A stretch of DNA of 64,000 nt from Actinernus sp. WN-2022 (GCA_030867875.1 JAOWCC010000916.1:434001-498000); one strand, 5' to 3'. Shown: positions 11,541 through 22,675, counted from the stretch's first letter. Numbers and translations are program-made. The notes: generated by a model from the letters alone, not told the origin.

Positions 11541-13070
11541 CTCATAGCCTTGTACAGGGAGGTCCTTGCTTTTCCTACCTAGCCCCAGCCATTTACTTTT
11601 ATCTAGCGACAGACGATCTGCAAGTTGCCATCATGTACTGATGCCAGTGACCAAAGATCTCATCAAGTACATCGAGCAGGTAAATAAATGTTAAGATATC
11701 TTAATTTGTGTAACCCTTTATCAGCCCCAATGGTGATCAACATCTAACAGATATCAGAATTGAGTGAAGCGGCAGATCATAAGAATATTGGAGTTGATCG
11801 CATGGGAAATATGTTTTTGTGTCCCAAAACTTTCTAACTGACACAACAAGAAATGTATAAAGATTGGGAATGAGAATTTGGATGTCACACCTTTGGGGCT
11901 GAAAGGGTTACTAATATGTTTATGTGCCTTAGGTGCCTAGAGAAATTGTTTTAACCTATGAAACTGAATGGATCAAAGCCCTAAACACAATACTATGGAG
12001 GCCCGTTCTGGTCAAAATTGTATCAGAATAATATTATCACAGTGAATTATTGTTTTGTTAGTCTGTGTTTATTTTTTGCACACTGCTCATTAATTTTTGG
12101 TTTGTGAATTATTATTTTTTAGTCAGCAAATATTATTTTGGTCTGCAAATATTTTTTTAGGCCTTGAATTTTTTTGGGGTCTGCGAATAATTCGTTTTTG
12201 GGAGGTACGATTTTTTGGGGGAGTGTACGATTTTTTTTGGGGGGTTCTGTTCTGCGAATAATTTTTTTGTCCTGTGATGTAATTTTGTTTGGGTGCATGG
12301 AATATATATTTTTGGATCCATAATGCATTGCATGCACATAAGAATTGAAGCGTGAAGTGTAGAACAGTTATGAAGTACATTATTTTTACTAGTTGGAAGT
12401 GTAGAACAGTTGTGAAGTAGTACATTTTACTAGTTGGATCTATCAGCTTTCATACACTGGAAACAAATTCTACAGCTTCAAACTTCTGTTGATTTCTCAG
12501 AATGGTATCCTGTTTGAGCTGCTCTGGTTCTTTGGAGAGCAATATTTTTTTCAACGGAAGTTTGCATGCAGCATTTGCAGGACAGTGTATGAGAAAACAC
12601 ATAATTAGAAATATAAATTTTACGCTTTTACTGTTACTCCCAAAACGTTTTGAAGCTTGATATTTATGCCGATTAGTCACACAAGACCCTCATCTTTAGT
12701 TCTACTATCTGAAAATCAGTCTACTTATGCCCTTGTTACACACAGCCCTTCAAGTAATTCTGCATGCCCAGGGGCTTGCACCAAATTTGCATACTAATGC
12801 TGTTAATTCGTGCAGCTGTTGTTAAGATAAGTAATTGTTGTTCATCATTTCAGGTTGAGGTTTTTTTAGTTTTAAGGTTTACAAAATTATTTGATTCTGT
12901 CAGCTAGGGCTCCTGTTTAATATAATAATGTTTGATTTGTCTGAATTGGATCATGTATCATACATGTATATCAGATTATTTTTACATATATGTAAGATTA
13001 CTATATACATGTACAGTATTGTCTATTTTAATATATATTTTTCTTGATTATAAATGCCTTTATTTTGTAG
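11541..13070. other. Intergenic, with T/G-rich tract
   Basis: About 12,115-12,300 is rich in runs of T and GGGG with repeated TCTGCGAATAAT-like words. Its long reverse-strand frames come from this composition. A half copy of the palindromic element at 13.95 kb (CCCTTGTTACACACAGCCC) lies at about 12,731-12,753. No supported gene. Confidence 0.5.
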
Positions 13071-13248
13071 TTGCACAATGGAATGGACCTGACTGATGTC
13101 AATGCACCTCCAAAGGCACCACATAAATGTGCCTTAAAGTTGCTCGACAAGCTGTTCCGCCAAGAGGAACTCATAAATGGGATACTTTTTGAAACAAAGA
13201 GATCCTCGAAACAACCACTGGACCAAATACGAGTCACAAAACTATTTG
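13071..13248 (+). CDS. Candidate internal exon, BEN-domain-like
   Basis: A polypyrimidine/TTTTGTAG acceptor ends at 13070 and a consensus GTAAGT donor begins at 13249. Between them one frame is open and reads CALKLLDKLFRQEELING and then SSKQPLDQIRVTKLFG. The pattern (helix, LF-x-x-EEL, later LD-x-x-x-x-x-LF) resembles the C-terminal half of a BEN domain, a DNA- and protein-binding module also found in many transposon-derived genes. No partner exons could be assigned with confidence. The CUE/HECT-like fragment upstream is not in an obviously compatible frame. Confidence 0.4.
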
Positions 13249-13440
13249 GTAAGTGAATGCTACATGTATTGATTCATGTAACAATATTTATTTTGGTGAA
13301 GGATTGTTTTGGAACTGCAGTGATCACCAAGCAAGGGCATTGTTTTGTTAAATGTATTTCTCCCAAATAATGGTGATATTGATAAATATACAATAACCTA
13401 TTTGTGGCATCAAAATATGGCCAGATATTTCGTCCACCAA

Positions 13441-13518
13441 CATTATCTGATCAGAGAAGAGAACAGTTCCCGAGAGCGAAGCTTGAGGGAAACTGTGATC
13501 TTCGAGGATCAGATAATG
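13441..13518. repeat. Imperfect hairpin
   Basis: CATTATCTGATC at 13441 pairs with GATCAGATAATG at 13507-13518. Inside, GAACAGTTCCC pairs with GGGAAACTGT. It looks like a short MITE or foldback remnant. Confidence 0.55.
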
Positions 13519-13950
13519 CCCAAGGACAAAATAATATCAGGACATATTTCAACACCACAATGTAGGTTATCGTTGTTGATCAACCAACCATGTGCGAGAG
13601 AAAATATTTGATGTGTTATAAATGTCAATATTTTCACATGAGCATTAGCTAAATAAAATTATACATTTACAATATATATGCAAATGTTTGGCATCCAAGA
13701 TTACAGCTTCCTTGGTCAACAAGACTTAATAAAATATATGATGCAAAGACCTATTAGCAACTGAGAGCAGGCTTACTAGCTTTAATTGTTTTATTAGAAA
13801 CCAACTACTGTTCTAACACAACTCCTGTAATCAAAACAATGGTATCCACCTTGTCAAATTACAAAAATATAATACATTTTATTCTAAGATTGAACAACTA
13901 GTTGGTTTCTATACTATAACAATTAAACTATACTCACTCTCAGTTTAATT

Positions 13951-14081
13951 GAAGGGTTGTGTGCAACAAGGGCGTAAGTGACCCCTGATCACATATATTA
14001 TCTTTCAAGTTCTTTGTTTACTAAAGGAGAATTTAGAATGTGATCAGGAGTCACTTACGCCCTTGTTGCACACAGCCCTTC
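13951..14081. mobile_element. Near-perfect palindromic MITE
   Basis: GAAGGGTTGTGTGCAACAAG opens the element, and its near-complement CTTGTTGCACACAGCCCTTC closes it. The arms extend ~45 bases to CTGATCACA. Total about 131 bases with an AT-rich centre. A half copy occurs near 12,731, so it belongs to a dispersed family. Confidence 0.75.
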
Positions 14082-14119
14082 GATTAATAGTTGACTTGGA
14101 GCTGTGATGGACAATAACG

Positions 14120-14585
14120 ACAAATAGACTGTGTTTATCTTGGAACTTTTCCCTTAGAAATGAATTTGATGTTCTTAAAACTAGCATATAAGCCCTCAAA
14201 CTTTGTTCTCATGCTTATATTTGTTTAACAACATCACACAGGCAACTATGAACCGTTATAGTTCACCACAAAATTTTGGTAATAGTGAACAATCACGTAC
14301 CAAATTGTGGTCGGTAGGTTGTCGGTAGGCTGTTGGTAGATTGTCGGTAGGTTGTCGGTAGGTTGTCGGCAGGCTGTCGGTAGGCTGTTGGTAGATTGTT
14401 GGCAGGTTGTCGGTAGATTGTCGGTAGGTTGTTGGCGCAAAACCTGTCGGCAGGTTGTCGGTAGGTTGTCGGTAGGTTGTTGGTAGATTGTCGGCCGATT
14501 TCATATGGTTGTCGGTGGAATTTACGTAGTTGTCGGTAGGTTGTTGGCGTGTTGTCGGTACTAGACGGTAGGTTGTTGGTCAATA
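14120..14585. repeat. Hairpin repeat plus 12-bp (GTTGTCGGTAGG)n minisatellite
   Basis: About 14,120-14,250 carries the hairpin family that recurs at 18.0-18.5 kb (GATGTTCTTAAAACTAGCAT, GGCTTATATTTG). After CAAAATTTTGGTAATAGTGA comes an array of ~20 units like GTTGTCGGTAGG, with GTTGGTAGATT and GTCGGCAGG variants, to about 14,585. The same flank and unit appear inverted at 17.69-17.81 kb. Frames translating as LPTTYRQPTDN are artefacts. Confidence 0.85.
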
Positions 14586-14930
14586 ATGTGCCTTATAAAG
14601 CTTCAATAAAATGCTTCAAACGATCATGTACATGCTTTTACACTTTCAGGACGTTATGCCACCTGATTTTTTCCTCGATGAAATTCATAAGCACGGCAAT
14701 AAACTGGCTTCACATGGACTTCACACGGGCAGCCATCTTAAGACCGCCATCTTGGATGTAACGTCATACTCTGCTGTGGACTGGTCTCCAGTCACATGGC
14801 TAGCTAACTTAAGTGCCACTTGCGTACCTACATTGTAATATCGCTAGTGCAGATCTACTTACACTTACAGTTAAATACCAGTTCAGTTAATGAACACAAG
14901 AAGCAAATAGGCAATTAACTTTATTGAATT
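14586..14930. other. Unassigned sequence between minisatellite and Merlin gene
   Basis: Short plus-strand frames have no recognisable domain. On the minus strand this lies downstream of the transposase and its stem-loop, so it may hold the missing end of the Merlin element. I could not identify a terminal inverted repeat. Confidence 0.4.
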
Positions 14931-14934
14931 TGGT

Positions 14935-14950
14935 GGCTCTTAAAAGAGCC
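14935..14950 (-). promoter_or_regulatory. Histone-type 3' stem-loop
   Basis: Read on the minus strand this is GGCTCTTTTAAGAGCC, a perfect 6-bp stem with a TTTA tetraloop, preceded by AACAAAC and followed by ACCAAA. This matches the metazoan replication-dependent histone mRNA 3' stem-loop consensus that binds SLBP. It begins about 18 bases after the stop codon of the Merlin transposase on the same strand. An AATAAA lies a few bases further downstream. No histone ORF is near, so it appears to be the 3' processing signal of the transposase transcript. Confidence 0.75.
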
Positions 14951-14968
14951 GTTTGTTTGGATTGGCAT

Positions 14969-15809
14969 TTAGTAGCCAGCAGCGATGTCCTCTATGATGG
15001 CAGCGAAGTCGTCTCGTCGTCTCTCCTGTCTCTTCCACATAAACTCGTCTAAGTAGCTGGGAAGATGGTCGTAACGGGTGCCGTTCATGCGTTTCAGCTT
15101 TCGCTTAATGCAGCCCCATGTACCTTCGATGGTGTTGGTGTGTACGCCAGTGAATGGGTCTACGAAGTTCTCAGAGTGGTTAACGGTAAGGTGAATGTAA
15201 CCAAGCTGATTAAGGGTTCTGTAGGGTGTGAAGTCATCAGAGTAGATAGTTGTTCCTAGCAGAATATGGCGCTGGATGATAGGAAACAAAGTTGGTCTGC
15301 GTCGATTCGGAACTCGACAAACAATAACTCGCTTACTCTCTCGTTCTACAGCTCCAAACACCCACGGCCCATTGCATGCCCTCCCACGATGATACTTCTG
15401 CTTGTGTCCAAAGATAGATTCATCTATCTCAACTGTTCTTCCTGGTCCGCCAATTGTGATCAAATTCACTGCTATTTTGTTCGAACAAACACAGCGAATA
15501 GCACTTAACATCTTTGTCACGGTTTTGTTTGAAATACCTGTCATTTCCTGAATCCTTCGATTGGACTCATCGACTGACCAAAGATAGATCACGAGAAGCC
15601 ACTGGACTAAAGACACATTGGAATCTTCAAAAAAGCTGCCATTTCTTATTGAACGCCATTTCCTGCAACCAGCATCGGAACACCTCTAGGCATGTCCGTC
15701 TTTAACTGCTCCTTTCTTCTGGATCGTCATATTCGCTCCGCACTCACATATTTGTTGAGAGGATAAAACTCCCATTCGACACAAATATGCAAAAAGCGCA
15801 TCAAAGGTA
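14969..15809 (-). pseudogene. Merlin transposase (IS1595/ISXO2-like DDE), one stop
   Basis: The open part from 15616 (215 residues) has the full DDE core of the IS1595/ISXO2-like family, called Merlin in eukaryotes. The acidic residues lie in VEIDESIFGHKQKYHRGR, TIYSDDFTPYR and HTNTIEGTWG, with PWVFGAVER between the first two. Upstream in the same frame there is an N-terminal zinc-ribbon-like part (CECGANMTIQ, CSDAGCRKW), but a stop interrupts it near 15,690. The frame runs to about 15,809, where LINE sequence begins abruptly. This is therefore a nearly complete copy disabled by one nonsense codon and cut at its 5' end. A histone-like stem-loop follows its stop codon. Confidence 0.85.
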
Positions 15810-16710
15810 CCAATAGATTGACCCTGAATGTTAAGAAGACCAAGATAATGCTGGCAGGTAGCAAAACAATGTTGTCATCTTTTGAGGATTTTGAGTTCGC
15901 TTCGGATGGTGGGCAAATAAATCGCGTTCATAATTTTAAATACCTTGGAGTAACATTGGATGAAAAGTGGAACTGGAAGAAACACATTAGTAACTTATTA
16001 CGGAAACTAGGCCATCGGTTATCGGTATTTAACCGTATTTCGCACATGCTCGATAAGAGAACTCGCATGGCGTATTTTAATGGCCTTGTGCTCCCCCACT
16101 TAGATTATGCGGACGCTGTCTGGGGAGACCAGCCTGGTGTGAAATCAGAAATGGAACAGCTACAGGCATTCCAAAATCGGTTTGCTAAAAAGATTGAAGG
16201 AGGCAAGCTGTCGTCAGCTGAGGCCCTGGCATCGCTTAAATGGATCCCATTGGTCGGAAGGCGTTTTGGACATCGATGTGTTGCCGTTCAGAATGCAATC
16301 AAAGGGGATATTCCAGAACACTTTAATATTTTCAAAACTACTTTAAGTCAGTCGCATGGTCATAATACTAGGAACGGGTATCTGCCGAGACTCCCCAAGC
16401 CGAGGACAGAATGGGGAAGGCGTGCTACGTACTTTAGGGCAACAAACGATTGGGCTTCACTGCCAAATTAATTAAAAAAGCCCATGCCTAAGTTCATTTT
16501 TAAAAGAAATATAAATAAGTTTTTAATTAATCAGTATTTATGCTAGTTTTATCTTTTTATGATCGTTCTTTCTTATTAATATTTTTATCTATTATGTCCA
16601 TTTTGTCTTTTTAATTTTAATTTTATGTTATAGAGGACCCTCCTGAAAACCACTTTTGCATAAGTGACGGAGGCCTCCTCTCAAAAGATTTATTATTTAT
16701 TTATTTAATG
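15810..16710 (+). pseudogene. LINE (CR1/jockey-like) ORF2 3' fragment
   Basis: The frame 15818-16471 encodes the post-catalytic part of a LINE reverse transcriptase. NVKKTKIMLAGSK (thumb side), FKYLGVTLDEKWNWKKHI, and VLPHLDYADAVWG near residue 94 are typical. The segment ends with RRATYFRATNDWASLP and a stop. The catalytic FADD box is missing because the copy is 5' truncated at about 15,810, where it meets the Merlin gene. The 3' end is a TTATTTATTTATTTA tail at about 16,690-16,708. Confidence 0.8.
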
Positions 16711-16879
16711 ATAGTAACGAGGTCAGTATAACGCATGATGAAAAGTAGTGGAGAAAAAAAACATTAATTTTTAGGATATATGTAATACTTATACCGGTAT
16801 ATCAACATAAACAATAGGATTGGAATATTGTGCACATGATTGGCCACAATGACTAAACAAAAAGATTGAAAACATCATT

Positions 16880-17048
16880 GCACCTGATTCGCTTATGAAT
16901 GATGAACTGCAGAGGAAACAGGTAAATTAGTATAACGACTTAACAAATGGATTGAATTTTTTTTTGCGCTTGATTGATTTTCTGCTTTAACGATCTTACA
17001 CCTGATTCGCTCATAAATGACGAACTGCAGAGGAAACAGGTTAATTAG
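16880..17048 (+). repeat. Two ~50-bp direct repeats upstream of a TATA box
   Basis: ACCTGATTCGCTTATGAATG near 16,881 and the nearly identical ACCTGATTCGCTCATAAATG near 16,999 each continue through GAACTGCAGAGGAAACAGGT to a TTAG. They lie directly upstream of a TATA box and a coding frame, so they may be duplicated upstream activating sequences. Confidence 0.6.
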
Positions 17049-17049
17049 C

Positions 17050-17057
17050 AGTATAAA
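17050..17057 (+). promoter_or_regulatory. TATA box
   Basis: TATAAAAG lies about 58 bases before the ATG at 17109, placing a likely start site near 17,080. It sits right after the second ~50-bp direct repeat. Confidence 0.5.
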
Positions 17058-17108
17058 AGAATAACCGAACGATCTATAGGTCACTTGCTAAAAGTAAACT
17101 AAGCGAAA

Positions 17109-17690
17109 ATGTCTTCCAGAGTGACCAAGTGTACCGTCTGCTTCGAAAAGGGACACACGCTACTCCATTGCATGAACGTTTGCTCGGTTTGTAGTGGAGA
17201 CAAGCGAGACTGCCAATGTCCTTTACCCAAAAAACGCAAGATGCCAGCAAAAAAAGTTCCATCCCCGCAACCGCCAGCTGATTCATCAGAGATCGACAGA
17301 GAGCGACAGTGAGCCAGAGCCAGAGGCAGAACTTGATTACAAGAAGAAGTACACGCAACTGATGACTCGCTATAAGTCAGTCACAAAAGCATATCAAGAA
17401 ACCAAAAAACAGAATGCCCAATTCACTGCAGAGATTGACAACCTGCGCGGTGCTGTGCGCGGTGCTTCCAACAGCATTCCTGCCCTCCAACAACGAGTAG
17501 AGGGAATGCAGAAAGACGTTGATGACTTGACAGCGTCAAACGAAAGGAAACAGGGAAGGTTGAGATCCTTCCAGAGCAAGCTGATAGAGGAAAGACAGAA
17601 AACTGAAGAACTACAGAAATCGATTGAGGCAAAGAACAGAGAGATCGCCCTGGTGAAAGAGCCCCAAGAACCAGCCCCAGATTGTCGGCC
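17109..17690 (+). pseudogene. CCHC zinc-knuckle plus coiled-coil protein, frameshifted
   Basis: From the ATG at 17109 the N-terminus has a perfect CCHC knuckle, CTVCFEKGHTLLHC, then a second Cys cluster (CSVCSGDKRDCQC) and a KKRK basic patch. The first frame stops at 17312. A +1 frame overlapping it continues with an acidic segment (DSEPEPEAELDYKKKY) and about 110 residues of heptad-rich coiled coil. The end is cut at about 17,690, where the GTTGTCGG repeat begins. I do not recognise the family. The zinc-knuckle/coiled-coil layout would suit a gag-like or domesticated retroelement protein, but no pol lies nearby. Confidence 0.5.
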
Positions 17691-18520
17691 GATTTCTTGC
17701 AGTTGTCGGTAGATTGTCGGTGGAATTTACGTAGTTGTCGGTAGGTTGTTGGCGTGTTGTCGGCCGACAATCTACCGACAACAACTTTGGTACGTGATTG
17801 TTAACTATTACCCAAAATTTTGGTGCACGCTCATTGGCCAAAAGCAATCGTGACAGTTTCGTCCGTGGAGGCAAACTATCAGGCGTTATAGTTCACCACA
17901 AAAAAATTGCACGTGCTCATTGGCTAAAAGCGATCACGTGACCTGATAGTTGTCATCCACGGAGGCAAACTATTGGGTGATAGTGCCCACTGAGAGCGGA
18001 AGACAATTTTGTAACCCTAATAACCACTAATAGAGTGTGTGTGTCTTGGAACTATTGGCTGATAGCTTCCCTTGGAAATTTGATGTTCTTTAAAAACTGT
18101 AGTATATAAGCCCTCGAACTTCGTTCTCGGGCTTATATTTCTTTTAAGAACATCAAATTTCCACGGGCAACTATCAGCCAATAGTTCCTCAACAGACACA
18201 CTATATTTGTATAATAGCGACTGCTGAGCATGAAAGACAATTTTGTGTCGAACAATAACGCAAATAGACTGTGTCTGTCTTGGAACTATCGACTGATAGT
18301 TTCCCTTGGAAATTTTATGTTCTTAAAACTAGCATATAAGCCCTCAAACTGTGTTCTCAGGCTTCTATTTGTTTTAAGAACATCACATTTTCATGGGTAA
18401 CTATCAACCGATAGTTCCTCGACAGACACACTAGCCTATTTAATATATAATAGTTACTCGATGGACACAGTCTATTTGTATAATAGTGTCTGCTGAGAGC
18501 AGAAGACAATTTGGTGATGA
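17690..18520. repeat. Minisatellite and tandem hairpin repeats
   Basis: 17,690-17,790 is a short copy of the GTTGTCGGTAGG array in inverted orientation, followed by the flank CGTGATTGTTAACTATTACC also seen (inverted) at 14.28 kb. Two palindromes of ~160-180 bases follow, at about 18,046-18,201 and 18,255-18,432. Both share TGGAAATTT, TTCTTAAAA, GGCTTATATTT and terminal CAGACACAC motifs. A partial third unit reaches 18,520. Confidence 0.75.
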
Positions 18521-19660
18521 ACAATAATGACAATAATGATTTTATTTAAGTAAGTTTCATTTTTAGAATTGTTTCAGTGTAAGTTATCTTATTCACAAAA
18601 TGTAGTACAAATGATTTATTTTAAAGGGTGGCTTGCAAAATACTAATCATTTGCTACTTAATTGCAGCAGATTCTGATCACTGTGGCAAAAATAAGCACA
18701 AATTAAGTACTTTGTTACCCTTCAGAATGTGTACATACTTTATTGGGGGTTATGTGATGTACCATAGGTCATACAATTATTGTTACTGTTATAATATAGA
18801 CCCATTACCCAATTGAAATATATATTATTACATGTATGCACTGACTACATTTCAAGTGCTTGTTGCTGCATAAATGAAACAATTATTGTTTTCACATGTA
18901 AGGGAGGCTTTAACACTAGCTACTTAAATTGGGCATCGAATAGGTTTTTTTATTCATATAGGGGGTATAAAGAATGACAATAATATTGATGAAGACCCTA
19001 TATATGTTGACTATTATGCTCATTCAGGAATATACCAAATTTCATATCATGATAAAAATTACAGCTTCAAAGGGTGATAATATAACAAAATATATAAATT
19101 TTATTGTTATGTTATTAGTATTCCTTATTAATTGCAAAAGCTGTGTTATAACAATGACTGAATAATGGTCAGCTCATGGTCTTTAAATTATCAATTATAA
19201 TGAACAGATTTCATAATGTGCTACATTTTATATAATAATTATTATAAGCAAGAACTGCATAAGCCATTAGTGTTTTAGAAAAAATACGAAAAATAATTCC
19301 ACCATAACATTGTTCTTATTATTATGTAGGTGAGTGTCAATATTTTGTAAGATGGGACAGTTATGACAATGAAATCCCTGTTACTGTTGTTTAAATTCAT
19401 ATTTTACATAATACCAACAATCAGGAAAATATTAATATGCAAAAATAGTGCATCTACTTTATTGGAGGTGTGCCATGTGAGAACTACATGAGAGTTGAGC
19501 TGTAATAATATAGATAGTTTGTTAATAAAACATGAAGAGTGAATGCAATGGTGGTTGTTTATGTACTACAAAAAAGACAAAATATCAAGAAGGGGTCCAT
19601 GCAAGAACAGAGTATTAAGTGACATCTGATCAATGAAAAAAATTGGAACTCTAATATCCT
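18521..19660. other. AT-rich non-coding DNA
   Basis: Strongly AT-rich sequence with no frame, RNA or repeat that I can support. Confidence 0.5.
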
Positions 19661-19664
19661 CCAT

Positions 19665-20015
19665 GATCTTGCCAAGATCTGACAGGATCCTGTAATATCA
19701 TCCAAGATCTTGGCAAGATCATCCAAGATCTTGGCAAGATCATCCAAGATCTTGGCAAGATCATCCAAGACCTTGGCAAGATCATCCAAGATCTTGGCAA
19801 GTTCTTGCAGGATAGTGTTAAATATCTTCCATCCTGTTAATTATCTTGCCAAGATCATGGCAAGATCTTACAGGATCCTGTAATATTGTCCAAGATCTTG
19901 CCAAGATCTTGCCAAGATCTTGCAAGTTTTTAGAGAAGATCTTGGCAGGATCTTGGCAGGGTCATGCCAAGATCTTGGCAAGATCATGTCAAGATCTTGG
20001 CAAGATCTTGGCAAG
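19665..20015. repeat. Palindromic minisatellite (AAGATCTTGGC)n
   Basis: Some fifteen copies of a unit mixing AAGATCTTGGCAAGATCAT and its complement. Because AAGATCTT and GCAAGATCTTGC are themselves palindromic, the array reads alike on both strands and can form hairpins throughout. Frames on both strands across it are artefacts. Confidence 0.85.
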
Positions 20016-21760
20016 ATCCTCAACCTGGGCCACCATCACCAGATTTCTCCAACTACACACGCAACACTCCCACCTATCAACTGCCTCACACAACACCTCA
20101 ACTCAAACATGGTACCCCCAGAACTTGCTCGCCTTGCCCCTATCCTTAACTCCACACCACCAAATGTCCACAAACAATACACAGATATAATACATGATGC
20201 TGCCACTTCACTTTTATTTCAATTTACCAGTTACATTACAAAGAATCTAACCCACCCACATTTAGCAAATGCGATTCGAGGTTGGGGGTTTGCAAATGTA
20301 CAAGAGACGATCATATTAACAATTTTCAAACAAAAGAAGAACGGAAACATATATCAATTACATAAAGAACTTACAAGCAGAACTGACTGCTAAATAAGTA
20401 CTATTTAAAAAAGCCAACAATATAAATCTACTATAATTTACAAGATTTAAAGACTCTGGCAATTTCCTAGTCGAAAATAAGACAGGAAGTTGAATTTCAG
20501 GAGAAGAGCCAAAGATGGAAAAAGTTATGGATTTGCTACATGCTGCATAATATGCATAACCTGGGCCAAGACGAAAGAACAACAATAAGTAAACTTTTGT
20601 ATTTTTTTATAACGACCGGCTTTTTCACAGAGTGTATCGAGGATGGAATACAATTCCAGACCTTCAGACCACTAAACTAGCAAAAGTTAAACTACAACAC
20701 CACTAGCATGACTCTCCAAGATCAACAACTCTCCCTACTGCTTCCAACCACTATCATATCGCACAACACACTACCACACATGCACTTCAACCGGAAGGGA
20801 CAGGCCACACAATTATCCTCCGTAGTCCCTTTGTAAAGAACCACCCCACCCACCCCTCCCAACAACACCCGCGGATAGCACCTACAAAACCATCAACATT
20901 CCTAGCCTATTCGACTTCTATCCTCAAGTCCCTATGAAATAAACAAACCCACACACACCTCTCCACAACACCGTACCACCCAAGAGAACCAACCGTATTC
21001 CGAGCCTACTTGATCTAAATTTCGCCTATCACCCCAGATATGTCAACTGTAAGACCCTTTTCCACACAACCCATCTACCCCTATGACTACCACATCACAA
21101 ACACTACCACACACCTACACCATGCTCAACCCCAACAACCACATCAAAACAACTACCAACTCGCACTCTCTGCTTTCTCACCCAAGGTACTTCCTACTCG
21201 CACACCCGACACAACAACAACACCAAAAACCAACGCAAGAAACAGGCTTTCAAACGCATGGCACACATTACACCAGAAAGCAATTGTCAACTTAGGCATA
21301 AAACCACTCACCCTACCCCAAACTCGAGTACTCCACAAAGGCCTCAAATTTGTCCCCAGCCCTCGCCCAACACCCCTAATCGCTCTGAAATCTGCCTACA
21401 CCCAGTTTCAAAGAAGAATGTTCCTTCGTCACCATTTCCAACATAACACCAACCACCCACACCCCCAGTTGATCACACCCTACGACTCTACACTTCACAG
21501 ATCTAGTCCCACCTCTCCTCCTCGCAGAACAACACTGCAAAATCCCCTCACTGTAACCTCACAGAACTCAAACACCTTCCCGACACGGTCATCAAAAAAG
21601 CCGACAAAGGAGGCTCTATAGTCCTATGGCCCAAACATCTCTACATTGACGAGGCACACCGACAATTACTAAACACAAACCACTATGCAAACTCAATTTG
21701 CATTGGTAATTTATGCCCAAGGGAGTATGCAAATAACAATATAAACGGATACACACGTGG
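20016..21760 (+). pseudogene. Penelope-like element fragment (N-terminal RT region)
   Basis: The frame 21040-21621 contains AIVNLGIKPLTLPQTRVLHK and GLKFVPSPRPTP, followed by FQRRMFLRHHF. A shifted frame near 21,595 reads IKKADKGGSIVLWPKHLYID and AHRQLLNTNHY. These are the conserved blocks that precede the RT palm in Penelope-like elements, as I know them from animal genomes. The fingers and palm are missing. The upstream sequence 20,040-21,000 is unusually C-rich on the plus strand and holds broken frames of similar composition, so it is probably the 5' part of the same copy. Confidence 0.55.
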
Positions 21761-22190
21761 ACCACCCCTTCACTTAACTCGAGTCCGCCAAAGAGAACGT
21801 TGGCTTCGTCTATCAAACACGACTTACTCGATCCGGTTCAAGGATATTCATGGTGGATGAACAGGCTCCACGTGTTGTTCCAGCAGCGCAAATTGCAACT
21901 CGAGGTGCAGAGAATGTCGTGGCCCAGGCCCGCCGCTGCTGTCCAACAGCAGAATGGGGTATGGTAAATATTTCAGTTTGCAGTGTTTGAGTACGTCACG
22001 GACGAAATGGAATGTGCCACTTTTGGCTGCTTGAGTTCCTCTACTGTATTTTACCTTGCCCTTTGTACAATTCTATGTGTAAGTACTAGTAGTAGGAACT
22101 AGCCTTTGTCCTATTCCTACAAGGATTTCTCTTTGTGGTTCGTTGTGTACTTAAACTTACGTAATCGATTACTTGGACTAACGCTTATTG
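21761..22190. other. Unassigned
   Basis: A short open stretch around 21,835-21,960 ends near a possible splice donor, but no domain or second exon supports it. Confidence 0.35.
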
Positions 22191-22675
22191 ACTGTTTCGG
22201 CTTTTGTTTGTATGTCTTGTGCTCCTGTATGGTCATACATTTGTTCTATTGGTGGAGATGTGATGTGTGTGTCGCGTCATTCATTCACTATAGTTAAACG
22301 CTGTGGCTAAAAGTTGCCTGCAATTATATTAAATCAATCGTGGTAGCAATTGTTCGTAATGATTTCTCAAATCCCACGTTAATTTAACTGATGTATTTGC
22401 TGTTGTGTAATCGTACATTTTGTGCTATCGGCAAGAATGTGATTTATTTGAATGTATCATTCATTCACTGTAGTTAAACGCTTTAATTTAAACGCATTAA
22501 TTTTGGTTTAATGTGAGTAGTTAAAGGTTGCCTGCAATTGTTCGGAAACAAAGCCAATCTTGTTAGTAATTATTCGTATAATGCTTTATCAAATCCCGTG
22601 TTGATTTAACTGAAGTATTTTCTATTGTTCGTAAAGATTTAACTGAAGTATTTTCTATTGTTCGTAAAGATTTAG
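22190..22675 (+). repeat. Imperfect tandem duplication
   Basis: A unit with TCATTCATTCACTATAGTTA, GTTGCCTGCAATT and CAAATCCCACGTTAATTTAA occurs at about 22,280-22,400 and again at about 22,460-22,620. At 22,608-22,673 a 33-base unit starting GATTTAACTGAAGTATTTTC is repeated twice exactly. Confidence 0.75.

Noticed and set aside
12119..12425. Minus-strand frames of 72-100 residues
   Set aside because: Lys/Pro/Gln-rich translations of a T/G-rich tract with no domain.
14290..14585. CRISPR-like regularly repeated array
   Set aside because: Units are ~12 bp, adjacent and without unique spacers. The context is eukaryotic. It is a minisatellite.
14935..14950. Stem-loop as part of a histone gene
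   Set aside because: No H2A, H2B, H3, H4 or H1 frame is found within several kb on either strand. The only upstream gene on that strand is the transposase.
21835..21975. Possible exon reading DPVQGYSWWMNRLHVLFQQ
   Set aside because: Single short frame, no acceptor and no recognisable family. Could be chance.
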